Below, one piece after another: positions 5,409 through 5,962 of a DNA stretch of 5,962 bases. The notes beneath the pieces are model-generated. The model did not search any database. It was not told where the DNA came from and saw only the letters and a program-made list of their open reading frames with translations. This DNA comes from JBDSSS01 sp039928615. Lineage in GTDB: Bacteria; Actinomycetota; Actinomycetes; Actinomycetales; Dermatophilaceae. Position numbers and translations under genes: made by a program. Numbering within the stretch: position 1 is the stretch's first letter; every line of letters begins with the position of its first letter. The stretch is taken from contig JBDSSS010000032.1 in assembly GCA_039928615.1 (NCBI GenBank), positions 1-5,962 of the forward strand, written 5' to 3'.

Positions 5409-5962
5409 TCACTTCAGGACGTAGCCCTGCACGTCGACGACGAGGTCGGCGGCCGAGCTGGTCCACAGCCGCACGGCACCGTCGGAGCCCACCTTGACGA
5501 GCACCGAGTTCGCGATCGTCTGGCCCTGGCCGAAGTTGAGGATCGAGGCGTTCGGACGACTCGTCCCGGACGGGTACGCGCTCAGGTAGCCGCCACCGGA
5601 CTGCCGCGTGGAGACCACGGTGAGCATGACGGACTCGACCCCCGCGGCCGGGACCCCGGCGCGCCCGATGACGGGGAGCAGGATCGAGCTGCCCCCTGCG
5701 ACGGCGGTGGACTGACGGGTGTCGAGCACCCGTGTCGGGGTGAGCCCGACGAAGTCCGCTGCCGGCGGGTAGTAGCCGGCGACGTCGACCACGAGGTCGG
5801 TCTCCTGCGACGCGAAGACGCTCACCTTTCCGTTGAGCCCGACGTCGGAGACGACGAGACCCGCGATGGTCTGTCCGGGGGTGAAGTTGACGCTCGACGA
5901 CGGCGGCGGCGTGCCGTTCGAGCTCGTCGGCCACACCGTCAGCCACCCGGTCGTCGAGGGGT
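5409..5962 (-). CDS. C-terminal part of a repeat-containing secreted/surface protein (5' end outside window)
   Basis: The last 183 residues are visible; the reading frame remains open to the right edge, so the start lies outside. About one and a half copies of a repeat with a 119-residue period are seen. WLTVWP ... VNFTPGQTIAG ... DLVVDVAGYY in the first copy matches YLSAYPSGTSRPNAS, ILNFGQGQTIANSVLVKVG and DLVVDVQGYV in the second, which ends the protein. Between them is PTRVLDTRQS, the usual opening of the next unit. Repeats of this P-x-R-x-LDTR / GQTxAN / DVxGY type occur at the C-termini of extracellular actinobacterial proteins, often after an enzyme or binding domain (from memory, not searched). 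The part visible here holds no catalytic domain, so the function is unknown. It converges on DUF3097 with 39 nt between stops. The in-frame GTG at 5936 is not the true start, because the repeat continues upstream of it. Confidence 0.8.
   Translation of the reverse strand, partial: PSTTGWLTVWPTSSNGTPPPSSSVNFTPGQTIAGLVVSDVGLNGKVSVFASQETDLVVDVAGYYPPAADFVGLTPTRVLDTRQSTAVAGGSSILLPVIGRAGVPAAGVESVMLTVVSTRQSGGGYLSAYPSGTSRPNASILNFGQGQTIANSVLVKVGSDGAVRLWTSSAADLVVDVQGYVLK

Noticed and set aside
5934..5936. GTG as start of the right-edge gene
   Set aside because: The repeat motif WLTVWP spans this codon and continues to the window edge, so the GTG is an internal valine.
5404..5946. Alternative minus-strand frame over the repeat protein
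   Set aside because: Arg-rich shadow; the other frame carries the clear LDTR/GQT/DVxGY repeats.
1..5962. Novel defence, mobile or biosynthetic system
   Set aside because: No integrase, transposase, toxin-antitoxin, CRISPR, restriction or biosynthetic signature was found; the content is a conserved chaperone operon, a DUF3097 gene and envelope proteins.

Overview
The window is very GC-rich, uses GTG and TTG starts, and carries a conserved actinobacterial neighbourhood: hrcA-dnaJ-rsmE on the minus strand with a DUF3097-family gene divergent from hrcA. This points to a high-GC actinobacterium. The style of the flanking surface proteins would suit a Micrococcales / Intrasporangiaceae-like organism, but that narrower placement is only an impression. 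No RNA gene, CRISPR array, insertion sequence or phage gene was seen, and there is no gene-free stretch longer than about 190 bases.

Layout from left to right: (1) a plus-strand, single-pass membrane protein with a proline/threonine-rich stalk and GerMN plus Gmad2 extracellular domains; its start is at or just beyond the left edge. (2) It converges on, and overlaps by 14 nt, the 3' end of the minus-strand block hrcA -> dnaJ -> rsmE. (3) A 189-nt divergent intergenic region upstream of hrcA holds a perfect CIRCE operator, a likely hrcA -10 box overlapping it, and a pair of inverted 10-mers each containing a TAnnnT box. (4) A plus-strand DUF3097 gene, possibly leaderless, follows. (5) A perfect 16-bp hairpin that contains the DUF3097 stop codon separates it from (6) the 3' end of a minus-strand gene for a repeat-containing surface or secreted protein, cut by the right edge.

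How the parts fit: HrcA represses its own operon through CIRCE, so this is a heat-shock / proteostasis transcription unit. DnaJ is the co-chaperone made with it, and RsmE (16S rRNA m3U1498 methyltransferase) is probably co-transcribed because its start lies 18 nt after the dnaJ stop. DUF3097 has no assigned function, but its centre carries a TOPRIM-like pattern with an altered second acidic position, which is the most interesting lead here. I see no convincing novel multi-gene system. Most of the window is conserved chromosomal core, with envelope-protein genes on both flanks.
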